From positions 91,842,001 through 91,906,000 of the forward strand of contig JASDFA010000010.1 of NCBI GenBank assembly GCA_035772735.1: DNA of 64,000 bases. The letters run 5' to 3'. Origin of the DNA: Datura wrightii. Lineage: Eukaryota > Streptophyta > Magnoliopsida > Solanales > Solanaceae. This document shows, one piece after another, positions 10,557 to 21,187 of this stretch; position 1 is the first letter of the stretch, and every line of letters starts with the position of its first letter. Both the position numbers and the translations under genes were made by a program. The notes under the pieces are model-generated. The model was given only the letters and a program-made list of their open reading frames with translations, was not told the DNA's origin and did not search any database.

Positions 10557-13140
10557 TGTTATACCCCGTAGGATTCCCGGCACCTAGATGACCTATTCGC
10601 ACGTTGGTTAAGAATATTTGAAGGCCATACGTGCTAGAGGAAGGCCCGGGAAATGATCGGACGAGAAACCTGTCGAACCATCGCGGAAGGAGCCGAGGCA
10701 GAGCCCCTCTATGATGGCAGCGTGTCACGGAGGTGAGGCCTCTGCGTTGGCTCCGTGACACGTTGGCCTTGTCCAGGCCCAAGTATATAAAGCCCAACTT
10801 CGGTTTTAAATCATTAAACACTTATAATTTCTAGTGAAGCAGAGAGGGATCAGCAGAGGAGAGATAAGAACGAAGGAGGTAAGATAATTTTCATCCGATT
10901 ACGCTGCTAAACGTTGTCCAAACTCAAATTAACCTTAGATACCGAGGTATTTAGCGGCAGAGAGCATTCCTACAGATTTAGTTTCATGAAATACGACCGA
11001 CGAATCGTCGAGCTACCGAGCTAAGGTAAGTGGAATTGCTCTAAACTAATGTCTATGTGTTCCTAGCTGTGAAGTGAGTATTTCTCCCTTCTGAACCTCT
11101 GAAAAATAGCGAGTTTTCGACCGTCTTTCGATAAGCCTAAGTTTAGGCTATAAACTAAATCGAAAGTGACGTTGCTCTTTAAAATAAAGCTGTATTTAGT
11201 ATTAATTAACATATTTATGAATGCAGTTGGGAGAAAATAGTTGAAGTACTGGCCGAGCCTCATCCGACAGACGGATAGTTCAGGGATAAGGTATGTAAAG
11301 CTAGTTTCCTCGGCATGTTAGTAATCTCGGGACAGTACAGTAATTTAAAGGCCAGTAGAATATTCAGAAGTCATGTGTTATGTTTATTACGAATGTTGGT
11401 ATGATATTAGAAGCATCATGTTGTATTTAGCGCGGAACTTGTTAGCACGATATAGATTCTAATATAAGTGTTAGGAACTGCACAACATGCTCAGTATGTG
11501 ATGTGACACAGAATGTTAGGATATCATTGTATTCAGTTGAAACCCCGTAAAGCAATGTAATATCTGTAAGACATCTCAGAAGTAGAATGATAAGTTAAAA
11601 TGAAGTTAGAAAGCATGTTAGGAATAGTAAATCATGTTACTATAGAAACTCAACATACAACATAGTTTTCAGCAGAAAGACCATATCTTGTTCAGCATTA
11701 GACCCAGTACAATCTGGCAGAAGACTATATTTATACGTATATACTATTACCAGCCACAGAATGTATTAAGTACGCACATATTACTATCACTAGCTCAGCA
11801 TATAGTATATACAAATACTTTACCACTATTAGCTTCAGTATGTGGGACATGCAGATAGTATTACTAGTTGAGACCGTTGTATTGTTTGGGGTTGGACTAC
11901 CTAGCATCCATGACCGCCCCAGGGTTGATAGTTGTATCGACTCGTCCGCCAGAGGATGAGGATACGTCGCTCTACGGAGTGGCATGCCGTCCCACAGGGG
12001 ACGAAGATGGGATGCCAGTTCTCCCCATATTGTGCCTTGATCGGCCCTTACACACCCCTGTCGAGCGGATACGCCGGGGTGTTGATTCAGGAGTCCTCCG
12101 GACTCAGATGCAGTTATAGTCAGGGGCTCAGCGAGCCCAAGTGCTTACCCAGGGGACTGACGGGATGCTTATAGCTATTTTAGGAGATGGGATGACCGGG
12201 GTAGGGGTATAGATTCTGTGCTGGTTGTACCTCCCGGCTTATGGGGGCCGTGTAAGGTTTATGTGTGCTATGTGATGTTATGATATGTTATGCCATGAAC
12301 AGTAGATACGAGTAGATCGACAGTAGGATGATAAATCTCCAGGTATGACTCCTACTCCTTCCAGTATGATTAAAAGAAGGTATGATTTACATTATCAGAC
12401 AGTTAATCCATTCCTTTCTACTTCAGTTTCATCAGTTGTATTGTTATTTTCAGATATTTCTTTCAATTATTGCTTTACATACTCAGTACCAGCGGTACTA
12501 ACGCCCGGTGGGGCGCTGCATTACTTTCCTGCAGGTACTCATAGACAAGCAGGCGATACCACGTGATTCCTGTCAGCAATCGAGCATTCAGCTCCTGTCA
12601 TCCGGAGACTGAATCCCAGAGGTGTATTCCATTTTCTTTTGTTGTACAGTACGGGTAGGTCGGGGCCCTATCCCGATCATTTCTATTGTTATTCCTAGAG
12701 GCTTGCAGTCTGTATATATTCCTCTGTGGTCAGATGAGCCGGTCGTGTGAGGCCATGCAGTTGTATAGCTGTTAGTACTTTTGTTTCCTTTATGTTGGCC
12801 GTGTGGGGCCATAGTTCGACAGTAGTGGTGACCTTGCCGGTCACGTAGCTATCCAGTACTTCAGGGTTGAGTTATAGATAACTAGACAGCATGGTGGCCT
12901 TGTCGGCCCGCATAGGTTTCCCTATAGTTGCATGTTTCTGGTTAGCTATTATTACAGGTACAGGAGGCTATAGGACAATGGGCCGAGGGCTATGTTTACA
13001 GCCGTTATATAGCCCTTTGTTTCGAGAAATGTGAGTTAGAGCCAGCTAGGCACCAGATGTGCCCAGGCTCAGCAGTCTAGTAGTTCAGGTCCTAGTAGGG
13101 CACCAGGTGCCAGTCATACCCCCCAAGGCAGGGTGTGACA
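10557..13140 (+). repeat. Element A 3' LTR
   Basis: This 2,584-bp copy of the 5' LTR starts TGTTATACC and ends GGTGTGACA. Its TATA box is at about 10784-10791 and its perfect 12-bp inverted repeat at 10721-10762. It is followed by the GAAGT duplication. Confidence 0.95.
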
Positions 13141-13145
13141 GAAGT
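13141..13145. repeat. Target-site duplication of element A, right copy
   Basis: GAAGT pairs with 3481-3485. Confidence 0.95.
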
Positions 13146-13324
13146 ATCCTAGGGTGTCTGAAAGCCGCGTTAAGTAGAGTCATTTCCATGGGTTTGAAGC
13201 TCGCCACACTTATGACAAAGAGGTTATGAGACGTTTAGGAAATGTTTCCTTCTTTCATGATCTATGTCGTACGATGAAATTTTTCCCTATCCTTCTAAAT
13301 CGTGCTATTCGCAATTGCAGAATT
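13146..13324 (+). other. D1 leader, continued
   Basis: This is the untranslated leader between primer site and gag. It matches 30,885-31,066 of D2 throughout (for example GTGTCTGAAAGCCGC and TTTAGGAAATGTT). It proves that element A sits inside D1, between primer site and gag. Confidence 0.85.
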
Positions 13325-13346
13325 ATGGCTCCCCGTAGAGTAAACG
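13325..13346 (+). pseudogene. First seven codons of D1 gag, cut by element B
   Basis: The ATG at 13325 begins MAPRRVN, parallel to MTSRKVN of D2 at 31067. Element B inserted right after this point; the gag frame resumes at 23777 once the AAACG duplication is discounted. Bases 13342-13346 (AAACG) are the left target duplication of element B. Confidence 0.85.
13342..13346. repeat. Target-site duplication of element B, left copy
   Basis: AAACG precedes the element and is repeated at 23772-23776. Confidence 0.95.
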
Positions 13347-15925
13347 TGTCACACCCCACCTTGGGGGGGTACGACTGGCACCTGGTGCCCTACTAAGATC
13401 TGACCTGCTAGACTGTTAAGCCTGGGCGCGTCTGGTGCCTGGCTGGCTCTAACTCAAATTTCTGGAAACAAAGGGCTATATAACGGCTGTAAATATAGCC
13501 CCCGGCCCATTGGCCTATCGCCTGCTGCACCTGTCTTGGCAGCTAACCAGAAATATAGTAACTCAGGGAAACCTATACGGGCCGACAAGGCCACCATGCT
13601 GTCTAGTTATCTGCTGCTTAATTGAAAAGCACAAAAAGAAGCTACGTGACCGGCAAGGTCACCACTACTGACAACTATGGCCTCACACGACCATCACAGA
13701 AGTAAGAAAGAATAAAGACAACTATACAACTGCGCGGCCCCACACGACCGGCTCATCTAACCACAGGGATTTCATACAGGATGCAAGCCTCTAGGAATAG
13801 TAATAGAACTGATCGGGACAGGGCCCCGACCTACCCATTCTATATACAACAAAAGGAACTGAACTACACCTCTGAAATTCAGCCTCCGGATGACTGGAGC
13901 TGAATAGTCAACCGCTGACAGGGAGTCACGTAGAATCACCTGCTCGTCTAGGAGTACCTGCAGGCAAGTAATGCAGCGCCCCACTGGGCGTCAGTACCAC
14001 TGGTACTGAGTATGTAAAGCAACTGAAATAATATAACTGAAAACAACATCTGAAAGCAATAATATGACTGATGAAGCAGAAGTAGGAGGAATAACTTAAC
14101 TGTCTGATGAAGTAGATCGTACCTGCTCTTACTGATACCGAAGGAAGTAGGAATCATACCTGGAGGCGTATCATTCTACTACCAACCCACTCGCGTCTAA
14201 TATAACATAGCATAGCATACATAACATAACACAACACATACAAACCTTACCCGACCCCCATAAGCCGGGAGGTACAATCAACACAGAATCTATACCCCTA
14301 CCCCGGTCATCCCTTCTCCTATAGTGGCTGTAAGCATCCTGCCGGTCCCTGGGTATGCACTTGGGCTCGCTGAGCCCCTAACTATAACTGTATCTGAGTC
14401 CGAAGGACTCTAAATAAACACCCCGGGCGTACCCGCTCGACGGGGGTGTATAAGGGCCGACCAAGGCACAATATGGGGAAACTGGCATCCCATCTTCGTC
14501 CCCTTGTGGGACGGCATATCACTCCGTAGAGTGACGTATCCTCGTCCTCTGGCGGACGAGTCGATACATCTATTAACCCTGGGCGGTCAGGGATGCTAGG
14601 TAATCCAACCCCAATCAATACAACGGTCTCAACTAGTCATGCTGTCTGTGTATCTCATAAGCCAAAACTAATAGGCGTAAGGTATTATATAAATCATGTA
14701 CTGGGCTAATAATAGCAATCTGTAAGTGTCTGATACATGCTGAGACAGGTAAGTATAAATATGAATATAATTCCCTGTCTAACTGTACTGGGGCAAAGGC
14801 TATACAAGCGGGTGTTTCTGCTGAAGGCTATGCTGTTCACTAGGTTTCTGTATTAGCATGATTTCCTATTTCTAACATGCTTTCTAAACCATATACAGTT
14901 ACTATTCTATATCTGGAATGCTTTACTGATGCTGTACTACCTTGCGAGGTCTCATCTAAACACAACAATATCTTGGCAAGGCATATTATATCACATACTG
15001 AATATACGGCCAATCTTAATCATTTATATTCGAATCTATATCATACGGATAGGTATCGTACACGTTACGGCCCAAAACTGCTCATATTGCACCAATGTTC
15101 AAAATAATACAATAATCAATTTCTGAACCTTCTACTGGTCTCTAAATTACTACGCTGCTTCAATGTTACTCAACTTGCCGAGGAAACTTAACTTTACATA
15201 CCTTATCTTTGAATATTCGTCCGTCGGACGAGGCTCGGCCGGTACTTCTACTGTTTTCTCCCAACTGCATTCATAAATACGTCAATCAATACTAAATACA
15301 ATGTTATTGTAAAGAGCAACGTTACTTTCGATTTAATTTATAGCCTAAACTTAGGCTTATCGAAAGATGGTCAAAAACTCGCTATTTTTCAGCGGCCCAG
15401 AAGGGAGAAATATTTACTTCTCAACTAGGAACACATAGACATTAATTTAGAGCAATTCTACTTACTTTAGTTCTGTGTCTCGCTGATTAATCGGCCGTAT
15501 TTCGCGAAACTAATTCCGTAGAAATGCTCCCTGCTGCTAAATACCTTGGTATCTAGGATTAATTTGGGTTTGGGCAGCGTTTGGCAGCGTAATCGGATGA
15601 AAATATTTAATCTCCCTTCGTTTTCCCTCTGCTCACTACGATTCTGGAAATTTCACTAAGTAAATAATGACCTTAAACCGCAGTGGGGGCTTTATATACT
15701 TGGGCCTGGACAAGGGCAACGTGTCACGGAGCCATCGGGGAGGCCTCACCTCCGTGACACGCTGCCATCGCGGAGGGGCTCTGCCTCGGCTCCTCTCGCG
15801 ATGGTTCGACGGGTTTATCATCCGATCTTTTCCCGGGCCTTTCCCTAGCACGTATGGCTTTCAAATATGCTTAACCAACGTGCGAATAGGTCATCTGAGT
15901 GCCGGGAATTCTACGGGGTATAACA
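13347..15925 (-). repeat. Element B 3' LTR
   Basis: This is a 2,579-bp copy of 21188-23771. On the plus strand it reads TGTCACACC...GTATAACA. The family is that of element A (same start TGTTATACCCCGTAG) but clearly diverged. It has a minus-strand TATA box at about 15692-15698, with perfect 12-bp inverted repeat arms at 15720-15731 and 15750-15761. Confidence 0.95.
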
Positions 15926-15959
15926 TTCTCCCCCCTTAGGAACATTCGTCCCCGAATGT
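15926..15959 (-). promoter_or_regulatory. Element B polypurine tract with adjacent hairpin
   Basis: On the minus strand the tract CCTAAGGGGGGAGAA abuts the 3' LTR. Just upstream in element sense is a perfect 7-bp inverted repeat, seen on the plus strand as ACATTCG (15942-15948) and CGAATGT (15953-15959). Confidence 0.88.
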
Positions 15960-16192
15960 ATACTGCTGTCTAGAGAACTGTTCACTCTAGTTTCTGGGAA
16001 AATTTTGGCAGAGTTTCCCCTGTAATATGGACTATCGCAACACCCTGAAACGCAGAAAAAGTCCAACACAGGCACTGCACACAATATTCTACAATCCACT
16101 GGACAACTGAATACCACTTCTTTCTTTATTATTTACAACATACAACCATAAAGTACTGTATAAATAATGATACGGACATACCTGTCGTCTGA

Positions 16193-17572
16193 CTAGGCCT
16201 GAAATAGGTGAGGGTATCTGGTTTTCATATCTTCTTCAGCCTCCCACGTCATTTCTTCCCGATTTCTATTACGCCACAATACCTTGACAGATGCAACATC
16301 TTTAGTTCTCAGCCTGCGAATCTGTCTGTCTAAGATGGCTACGGGAACCTCTTCATAGGCTAATTCTTCTGTGATCTGAACATCCTGAACTGGAACTACT
16401 GTAGAAGGGTCCCCTACGAACTTTCTTAACATGGAAACGTGGAATACTGGGTGTACTGACGCTAATTCTGGAGGCAAGTTCAGCTCGTATGCCACGCGGC
16501 CTATTCTTCGCCGAATTTGATACGGCCCAATGAATCTTGGGCTAAGCTTGCCTTTCTTGCCAAACCTCATTACCCCTTTCATCGGGGATACTTTCAGATA
16601 TACCCAGTCGTTTACCAAAAATTCTAGATTTCTGCGTCGTCTATCTGCATATGACTTTTGACGGCTCTGAGCGGTCAGTAAACGTTCCCGGATAAGCTTT
16701 ATCTTTTCTTTGGACTGCCGAACGATATCTGGGCCAACTAATGCTGATTCTCCTACCTCAAACCAGCCCACCGGCGATCTACACTTTCGCCCGTATAATG
16801 CCTCAAAAGGCACCATCTGGATAGCTGAATGGTAGCTGTTATTATAAGAAAATTCGATTAACGAAAGATGTTCATCCCAGCTACCCCCAAAATCTAACAC
16901 ACACGCTCGTAGCATATCTTCGAGCGTCTGAATTGTACGCTCGGCCTGCCCGTCTATTTGAGGATGGAATGCTGTGCTCAGATTAATCTGCGTCCCCAGA
17001 CCTTTCTGAAATGACTGCCAGAACCTAGCTGTAAACTGTGCCCCTCTGTCTGAAATAATAGATACTGGCACTCCATGCAACCTAACTATTTCTCTGATAT
17101 ATAATTCGGCAAAATCCTCAGCTGAGAAGGTAGCCCTTACTGGCAAGAAATGAGCTGATTTTGTCAGCCTATCAACTATTACCCAAATGGAATCATTTCT
17201 GCGTCTGGTACGGGGTAACCCTGTTACAAAATCCATATTTATTGCTTCCCATTTCCACATAGGTATTGATATCTCTTGAGTCAAACCGCCCGGTTTCTGG
17301 TGCTCGGCTTTTACCTGTTGACAATTAGAACATCTAGATACAAATTCAGTTATCTCAGCTTTCATACCTGGCCACCAATAGATGTCTCTGATATCGTGGT
17401 ACATTTTCATCGCCCCTGGATGAAGGGAATAGCGAGCGTAGTGTACCTCGTGCATGATCTACCCACGAAGTCCTGAGACATTCGGAACACAAAGGCGGCC
17501 CTTACAATGTAGCACATCATCCTCGGTTATCTGAAAATCTGGCTCCTTACCTTTTTGAATTCTATCTCTGAG
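16193..17572 (-). pseudogene. Element B integrase and chromodomain
   Basis: The open stretch 17455-16193 is 420 codons and lies in the same frame as the RT-RNase H segment; two TAG stops (17575-17573 and about 17461-17459, both plausible CAG to TAG changes) separate them. The HHCC zinc site is visible as His5, His12, Cys42 and Cys45. The DDE triad is Asp75 (MDFVTG), Asp136 (SDRGAQF) and Glu172 (QAERTIQ), with the family's usual 35-residue gap between the last two. A GPYQI motif (GPY/F region) follows. The last ~70 residues form a chromodomain (ILDRQIRRLRTKDV, WEAEEDMKTRYPHLF). Integrase inserts the cDNA, and the chromodomain is thought to guide it to heterochromatin. Without stop-codon readthrough the two stops would prevent synthesis. 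Confidence 0.95.
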
Positions 17573-19300
17573 CTAGACTAAATCGGGATCCTCGTACTGT
17601 CGTTCTTTTACCTCTACAACCAATGATGACACTGCAGAATTCTGAATTACGGCCCCATTATTTACTGTTTCCATTACTCGAACGGCTAGGCCAGCTAACT
17701 GATGGATTTCTTTGGCTAACTTCTGCTTCTCAGGTCGCAAATACGCTAAACTCCCCATTGACTTACGGCTCAGGGCATCTGCTACAACATTAGCTTTTCC
17801 GGGGTGGTATAGAATATTCACATCATAGTCTTTTAACAACTCCAACCAGCGGCGTTGCCGCAGATTCAACTCCCTCTGAGTGAAAATGTACTGTAGGCTC
17901 TTATGATCTGTATAAATATCAACATGAACTCCGTACAGATAATGCCTCCACATCTTCAAGGCATGAATTACTGCGGCCAATTCTAGGTCATGGGTAGGGT
18001 AATTCTTTTCGTGTTTCCTCAGCTGTCTGGAAGCATATGCAATTACTCTACCATACTGCATCAACACACAGCCCAGACCGACACCTGACGCGTCACAATA
18101 AACTGAATACCCTTCTGTGCCCTCTGGCAGTGCTAGTACTGGGGCGGAGGTTAACCTGTCTTTCAGTTCCAGGAAACTCTGCTTACATGCCTCCGTCCAC
18201 TGAAACTTGGCTGCTTTCTGTGTCAATTTAGTTAAAGGTGCTGCAATGGTTGAGAACCCTTCAACGAACCTCCGATAGTATCCTGCCAACCCCAGAAAGC
18301 TACGAACTTCAGTCGGGGTGGTAGGCCTGGGCCATGACTTAACTGCTTCTATCTTCTGCTGGTCTACCTGTATACCAGCATCTGAAACAATATGCCCTAA
18401 AAAGGCCACTGAGTTAAGCCAGAATTCACATTTAGAAAATTTTGCGTACAACTGGCGGTCCCTGAGGATCTGGAGCACTGTCCGCAAATGAGTTCGGTGA
18501 TCTGCTTCAGAGCGAGAATACACCAGAATATCATCAATGAATACTATCACGAACAAGTCCAGGAAAGGTCTGAATATACTGTTCATCAGGTCCATAAAGA
18601 CTGCTGGGGCGTTCGTTAACCCGAAGGACATAACTAGAAATTCAAAGTGTCCATATCGGGTCCTAAACGCTGTCTTAGGAATATCTCTCTCACGTACTCG
18701 GACCTGGTGATATCCGGACCGCAAGTCAATCTTAGAAAAGTATCTGGCTCCCTGCAACTGATCAAATAAGTCATCAATTCTGGGAAGCGGATACTTGTTC
18801 TTTACTATAACTTTGTTTAGCTGCCGATAATCTATGCACATTCGGAGCGAGCCATCTTTCTTTCTCACGAACAAGACTGGCGCACCCCACGGGGAAGTAC
18901 TCGGCCTGATAAAACCTTTATCTAACAAGTCTTTCAACTGCTCCTTTAATTCTCTGAGTTCTGCAGGAGCCATACGATAAGGAGGTATTGATATTGGCTG
19001 AGTGCCTGGTAGCAAGTCAATAGCAAAGTCTATTTCCCTTTCTGGGGGAATACCAGGTAACTCATCAGGAAATACATCTGGGAATTCATTTACCACTGGG
19101 ACAGACTGGAGTGTCGGAAATTCTGCTTGGACATCCTGAACTCTGACAAGATGGTAAATGCACCCCTTAGATATCAACTTTCTCGCTCGAAGGTAGGAAA
19201 TAAACCTACCTTTTGGCATCACGGTGCTGCCCTTCCACTCGTACTGCCTCCCCCGGGAAGTGGAATCGGACCGTTTTGGTCCAACATTCAACATTAGCAA
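17573..19300 (-). CDS. Element B protease end, reverse transcriptase and RNase H
   Basis: This is an open stretch of 575 codons. The first ~20 residues before EWKGST are an out-of-frame overlap with the gag-protease ORF; true homology begins there. RT motifs appear in order: FVRKKDGSLRMCIDYRQLNK, FSKIDLRSGYHQ, SFGLTNAP and the catalytic FIDDILVYS with Asp256 and Asp257. The RT-RNase H connection contains FLGLAGYYRRF. RNase H begins with VYCDAS (Asp403) and carries HDLELAAV and TDHKSLQY. The segment ends at a TAG that replaces a Gln codon. These enzymes copy the element's RNA into DNA and remove the RNA strand. Expression as one polyprotein is blocked upstream by the frameshift near 19,230. 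Confidence 0.95.
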   Translation of the reverse strand: MLMLNVGPKRSDSTSRGRQYEWKGSTVMPKGRFISYLRARKLISKGCIYHLVRVQDVQAEFPTLQSVPVVNEFPDVFPDELPGIPPEREIDFAIDLLPGTQPISIPPYRMAPAELRELKEQLKDLLDKGFIRPSTSPWGAPVLFVRKKDGSLRMCIDYRQLNKVIVKNKYPLPRIDDLFDQLQGARYFSKIDLRSGYHQVRVRERDIPKTAFRTRYGHFEFLVMSFGLTNAPAVFMDLMNSIFRPFLDLFVIVFIDDILVYSRSEADHRTHLRTVLQILRDRQLYAKFSKCEFWLNSVAFLGHIVSDAGIQVDQQKIEAVKSWPRPTTPTEVRSFLGLAGYYRRFVEGFSTIAAPLTKLTQKAAKFQWTEACKQSFLELKDRLTSAPVLALPEGTEGYSVYCDASGVGLGCVLMQYGRVIAYASRQLRKHEKNYPTHDLELAAVIHALKMWRHYLYGVHVDIYTDHKSLQYIFTQRELNLRQRRWLELLKDYDVNILYHPGKANVVADALSRKSMGSLAYLRPEKQKLAKEIHQLAGLAVRVMETVNNGAVIQNSAVSSLVVEVKERQYEDPDLV

Positions 19301-20987
19301 AACATGGTACTAACCAGTCCATACCCATTATGGCATCGAAATCTATCATCTCTAACTCGACCAGATCTACTGTGGTCTGACGATCAGCAACCTCTACTGT
19401 ACACCCGCGGTAAATTCGGCTAGCTGTGATGGAGTCACCGATGGGCGTAGATACTAAAAAGGGCTGCTGTAATGATTCTGGTACAATACTAAACTTCCAT
19501 GCCACAAATGGAGTAATATAGGACAAAGTAGACCCTGGATCAATTAGCACATAAGCAGGGTGTGAGCAGATAGTTAGCATACCTGTCACAACATCAGGCG
19601 ATGCCTCTGAATCTTGCCTCCCTGGTAAGGCATATGTGCGGCTTGGACCCGCACCTGTACTGGAGGTCCCTGATCTGCCCCGACCCCTGCCTGCTGAAAC
19701 TGGGGGCCTGCGCCCAGTCGAGGATGCTGTAGCTCGTGATCCTGTTGATGCCCTATCCTGTCTGTCCCGGTCCTCACGACCTCTGGCTGGGCAATCTCTC
19801 ATCAAATGGCCTTCTTGGCCACAAATATAGCATGCGGTGGAACCATACCTGCATGCTCCAGAATGGCGTCGACTGCATATAGGGCAAAGTGGTAGGGTAT
19901 ACCTACTCTGCTCCGCCCTCCTCTGTGACGGTGAATCTGCTGTCTGCGAACCTCTACCAGCCTCTGACTGCCCCCTGCGGCTGAATCTACCTCCCTGTGA
20001 CTGTGGCGGGGGCGGGGGCCTGGGCGGCCTGTCTGACAATCGTGGCCTGGGTCCTCCCCGGGCCTCTCTTTGTAACTCAGCTGGCCTATCCCGGTGACGC
20101 TGCTCCTGATTAACCCTTCTGATTTCCCGATGTCGCTGTCTGATGCCCTCAATATTCTGGGCAAATGCCTGGATTCGGGATATATCCATATCCTCTCGCA
20201 GTGTGGCCGTGATACAAGTCTCGACATACTCTGGGTTCAACCCCATAATAAAACGGTGCACTCTGGATGCCATGGTATCAACAAAAGATGGTGCATATCG
20301 AGCCAAAGAATCAAACCGCAAGGAATATTCCCGAACATTCATGGCCCCCTGTTCTAGATGTAGGAACTGGTCTACCCGGGCCTGTCGGATCTCCCGTGGC
20401 AAATAGTGTTCTAGAAAGGCTCCTGAAAAGCTGGACCAGGTGGGAGGGGAAACATCTCTCCCTTGGGACCTCTCCCAGCTTTCATACCATAGCACCGCAA
20501 TATCTCGCAACCGAAATGCGGCCAATTCAACTGACTCAGTAGGTGTAGCATGCATAACCCTGAAGATTCTCTGCATCTGATCCAGAAAATCCTGGGGGTC
20601 CTCGGTGCGGTCCGTGCCTGTAAACTGTGGGGGATTCAAGGCTAAGAACTCTCGGACCCTCGAACTACCGGGCCCTCCTGATGCTTCTGCAACTGTGGAT
20701 GGCATTTGCTGCCGCTGAGCAGCCATCACCTGTGCTATCATAACTACAACACTCCTAACTTCCTGATCGGAAGGCATCGGTATAGGGACTGCTGAAGATA
20801 CTGTCGCTCCAAACGGCTCCTGACGTGGTGGAGACTGCTGAGGAGGCTGAGATGAAGCCTCTGTAGGGCCCTCTGATCGGGCTGTCTCCAAATGAGGGGA
20901 GGCATCCTGCTGGTGCCTTCCCCTGCTGCAATGTCTAAGCTCCGACCTGTGACGGGATGGCGCTGGTCTGACATTATCTGTAGCCAA
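19206..20987 (-). CDS. Element B gag and aspartic protease
   Basis: This is a 593-codon ORF whose ATG is about 200 nt downstream of the LTR, where family members start. A Ser/Gln/Pro-rich N-terminus is followed by a retrotransposon gag domain (PPQFTGTDRTEDPQDFLDQM at about residues 118-137, WERSQGRDVSPPTW, FLHLEQGAMNVREYSLRF). A basic linker leads to a CCHC zinc knuckle, CYICGQEGHLMRDC (residues 386-399), that packages RNA, preceded by a CPIC pair. The protease domain has the active site LIDPGST with Asp483. The ORF ends early because two nucleotides appear to be missing near 19,230, where relatives have an extra codon before WKGS; that shifts gag-protease out of frame with RT. Apart from this it is complete. 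Confidence 0.95.
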   Translation of the reverse strand: MATDNVRPAPSRHRSELRHCSRGRHQQDASPHLETARSEGPTEASSQPPQQSPPRQEPFGATVSSAVPIPMPSDQEVRSVVVMIAQVMAAQRQQMPSTVAEASGGPGSSRVREFLALNPPQFTGTDRTEDPQDFLDQMQRIFRVMHATPTESVELAAFRLRDIAVLWYESWERSQGRDVSPPTWSSFSGAFLEHYLPREIRQARVDQFLHLEQGAMNVREYSLRFDSLARYAPSFVDTMASRVHRFIMGLNPEYVETCITATLREDMDISRIQAFAQNIEGIRQRHREIRRVNQEQRHRDRPAELQREARGGPRPRLSDRPPRPPPPPQSQGGRFSRRGQSEAGRGSQTADSPSQRRAEQSRYTLPLCPICSRRHSGACRYGSTACYICGQEGHLMRDCPARGREDRDRQDRASTGSRATASSTGRRPPVSAGRGRGRSGTSSTGAGPSRTYALPGRQDSEASPDVVTGMLTICSHPAYVLIDPGSTLSYITPFVAWKFSIVPESLQQPFLVSTPIGDSITASRIYRGCTVEVADRQTTVDLVELEMIDFDAIMGMDWLVPCFANVECWTKTVRFHFPGEAVRVEGQHRDAKR

Positions 20988-21171
20988 AGAATATGATAAG
21001 ATTTTAGGAATTCAACCCTATACTGTACAGCTCTATAGCACGACTGAATCAGAATAAAAGACAACCATCCTATCATGCCTTGCAGCCTCCTACCCATAGT
21101 ATGTGGTGCATAACACATCCATGGACATGACTCTACTTAGCACGGCTTGCAGACTCCCTGGGATACGACCT

Positions 21172-21183
21172 GCTCTGATACCA
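21172..21183 (-). other. Element B primer-binding site
   Basis: On the minus strand this reads TGGTATCAGAGC, four bases from the 5' LTR, complementary to initiator-Met tRNA. Confidence 0.93.
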
Positions 21184-21187
21184 AGTT

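Larger units (their letters stand above)
3486..13140 (+). mobile_element. Element A: full-length Del/Tekay LTR retrotransposon, defective
   Basis: The element is 9,655 bp with two near-identical LTRs of about 2.58 kb (TGTTATACC...TGTGACA), a primer-binding site after the 5' LTR and a polypurine tract before the 3' LTR. Five-bp target duplications GAAGT lie at 3481-3485 and 13141-13145. About 17 substitutions can be counted by eye between the LTRs over their first ~510 bp, more than in element B, so A is probably the older insertion. Only the RNase H tail, integrase and chromodomain are recognisable inside. It therefore cannot encode its own RT and would depend on a helper such as a B-type element. 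Confidence 0.95.

Noticed and set aside
19636..20542. Open stretches on the plus strand opposite element B gag
   Set aside because: Shadow frames of the minus-strand gag ORF, caused by its GC-rich, biased codons.
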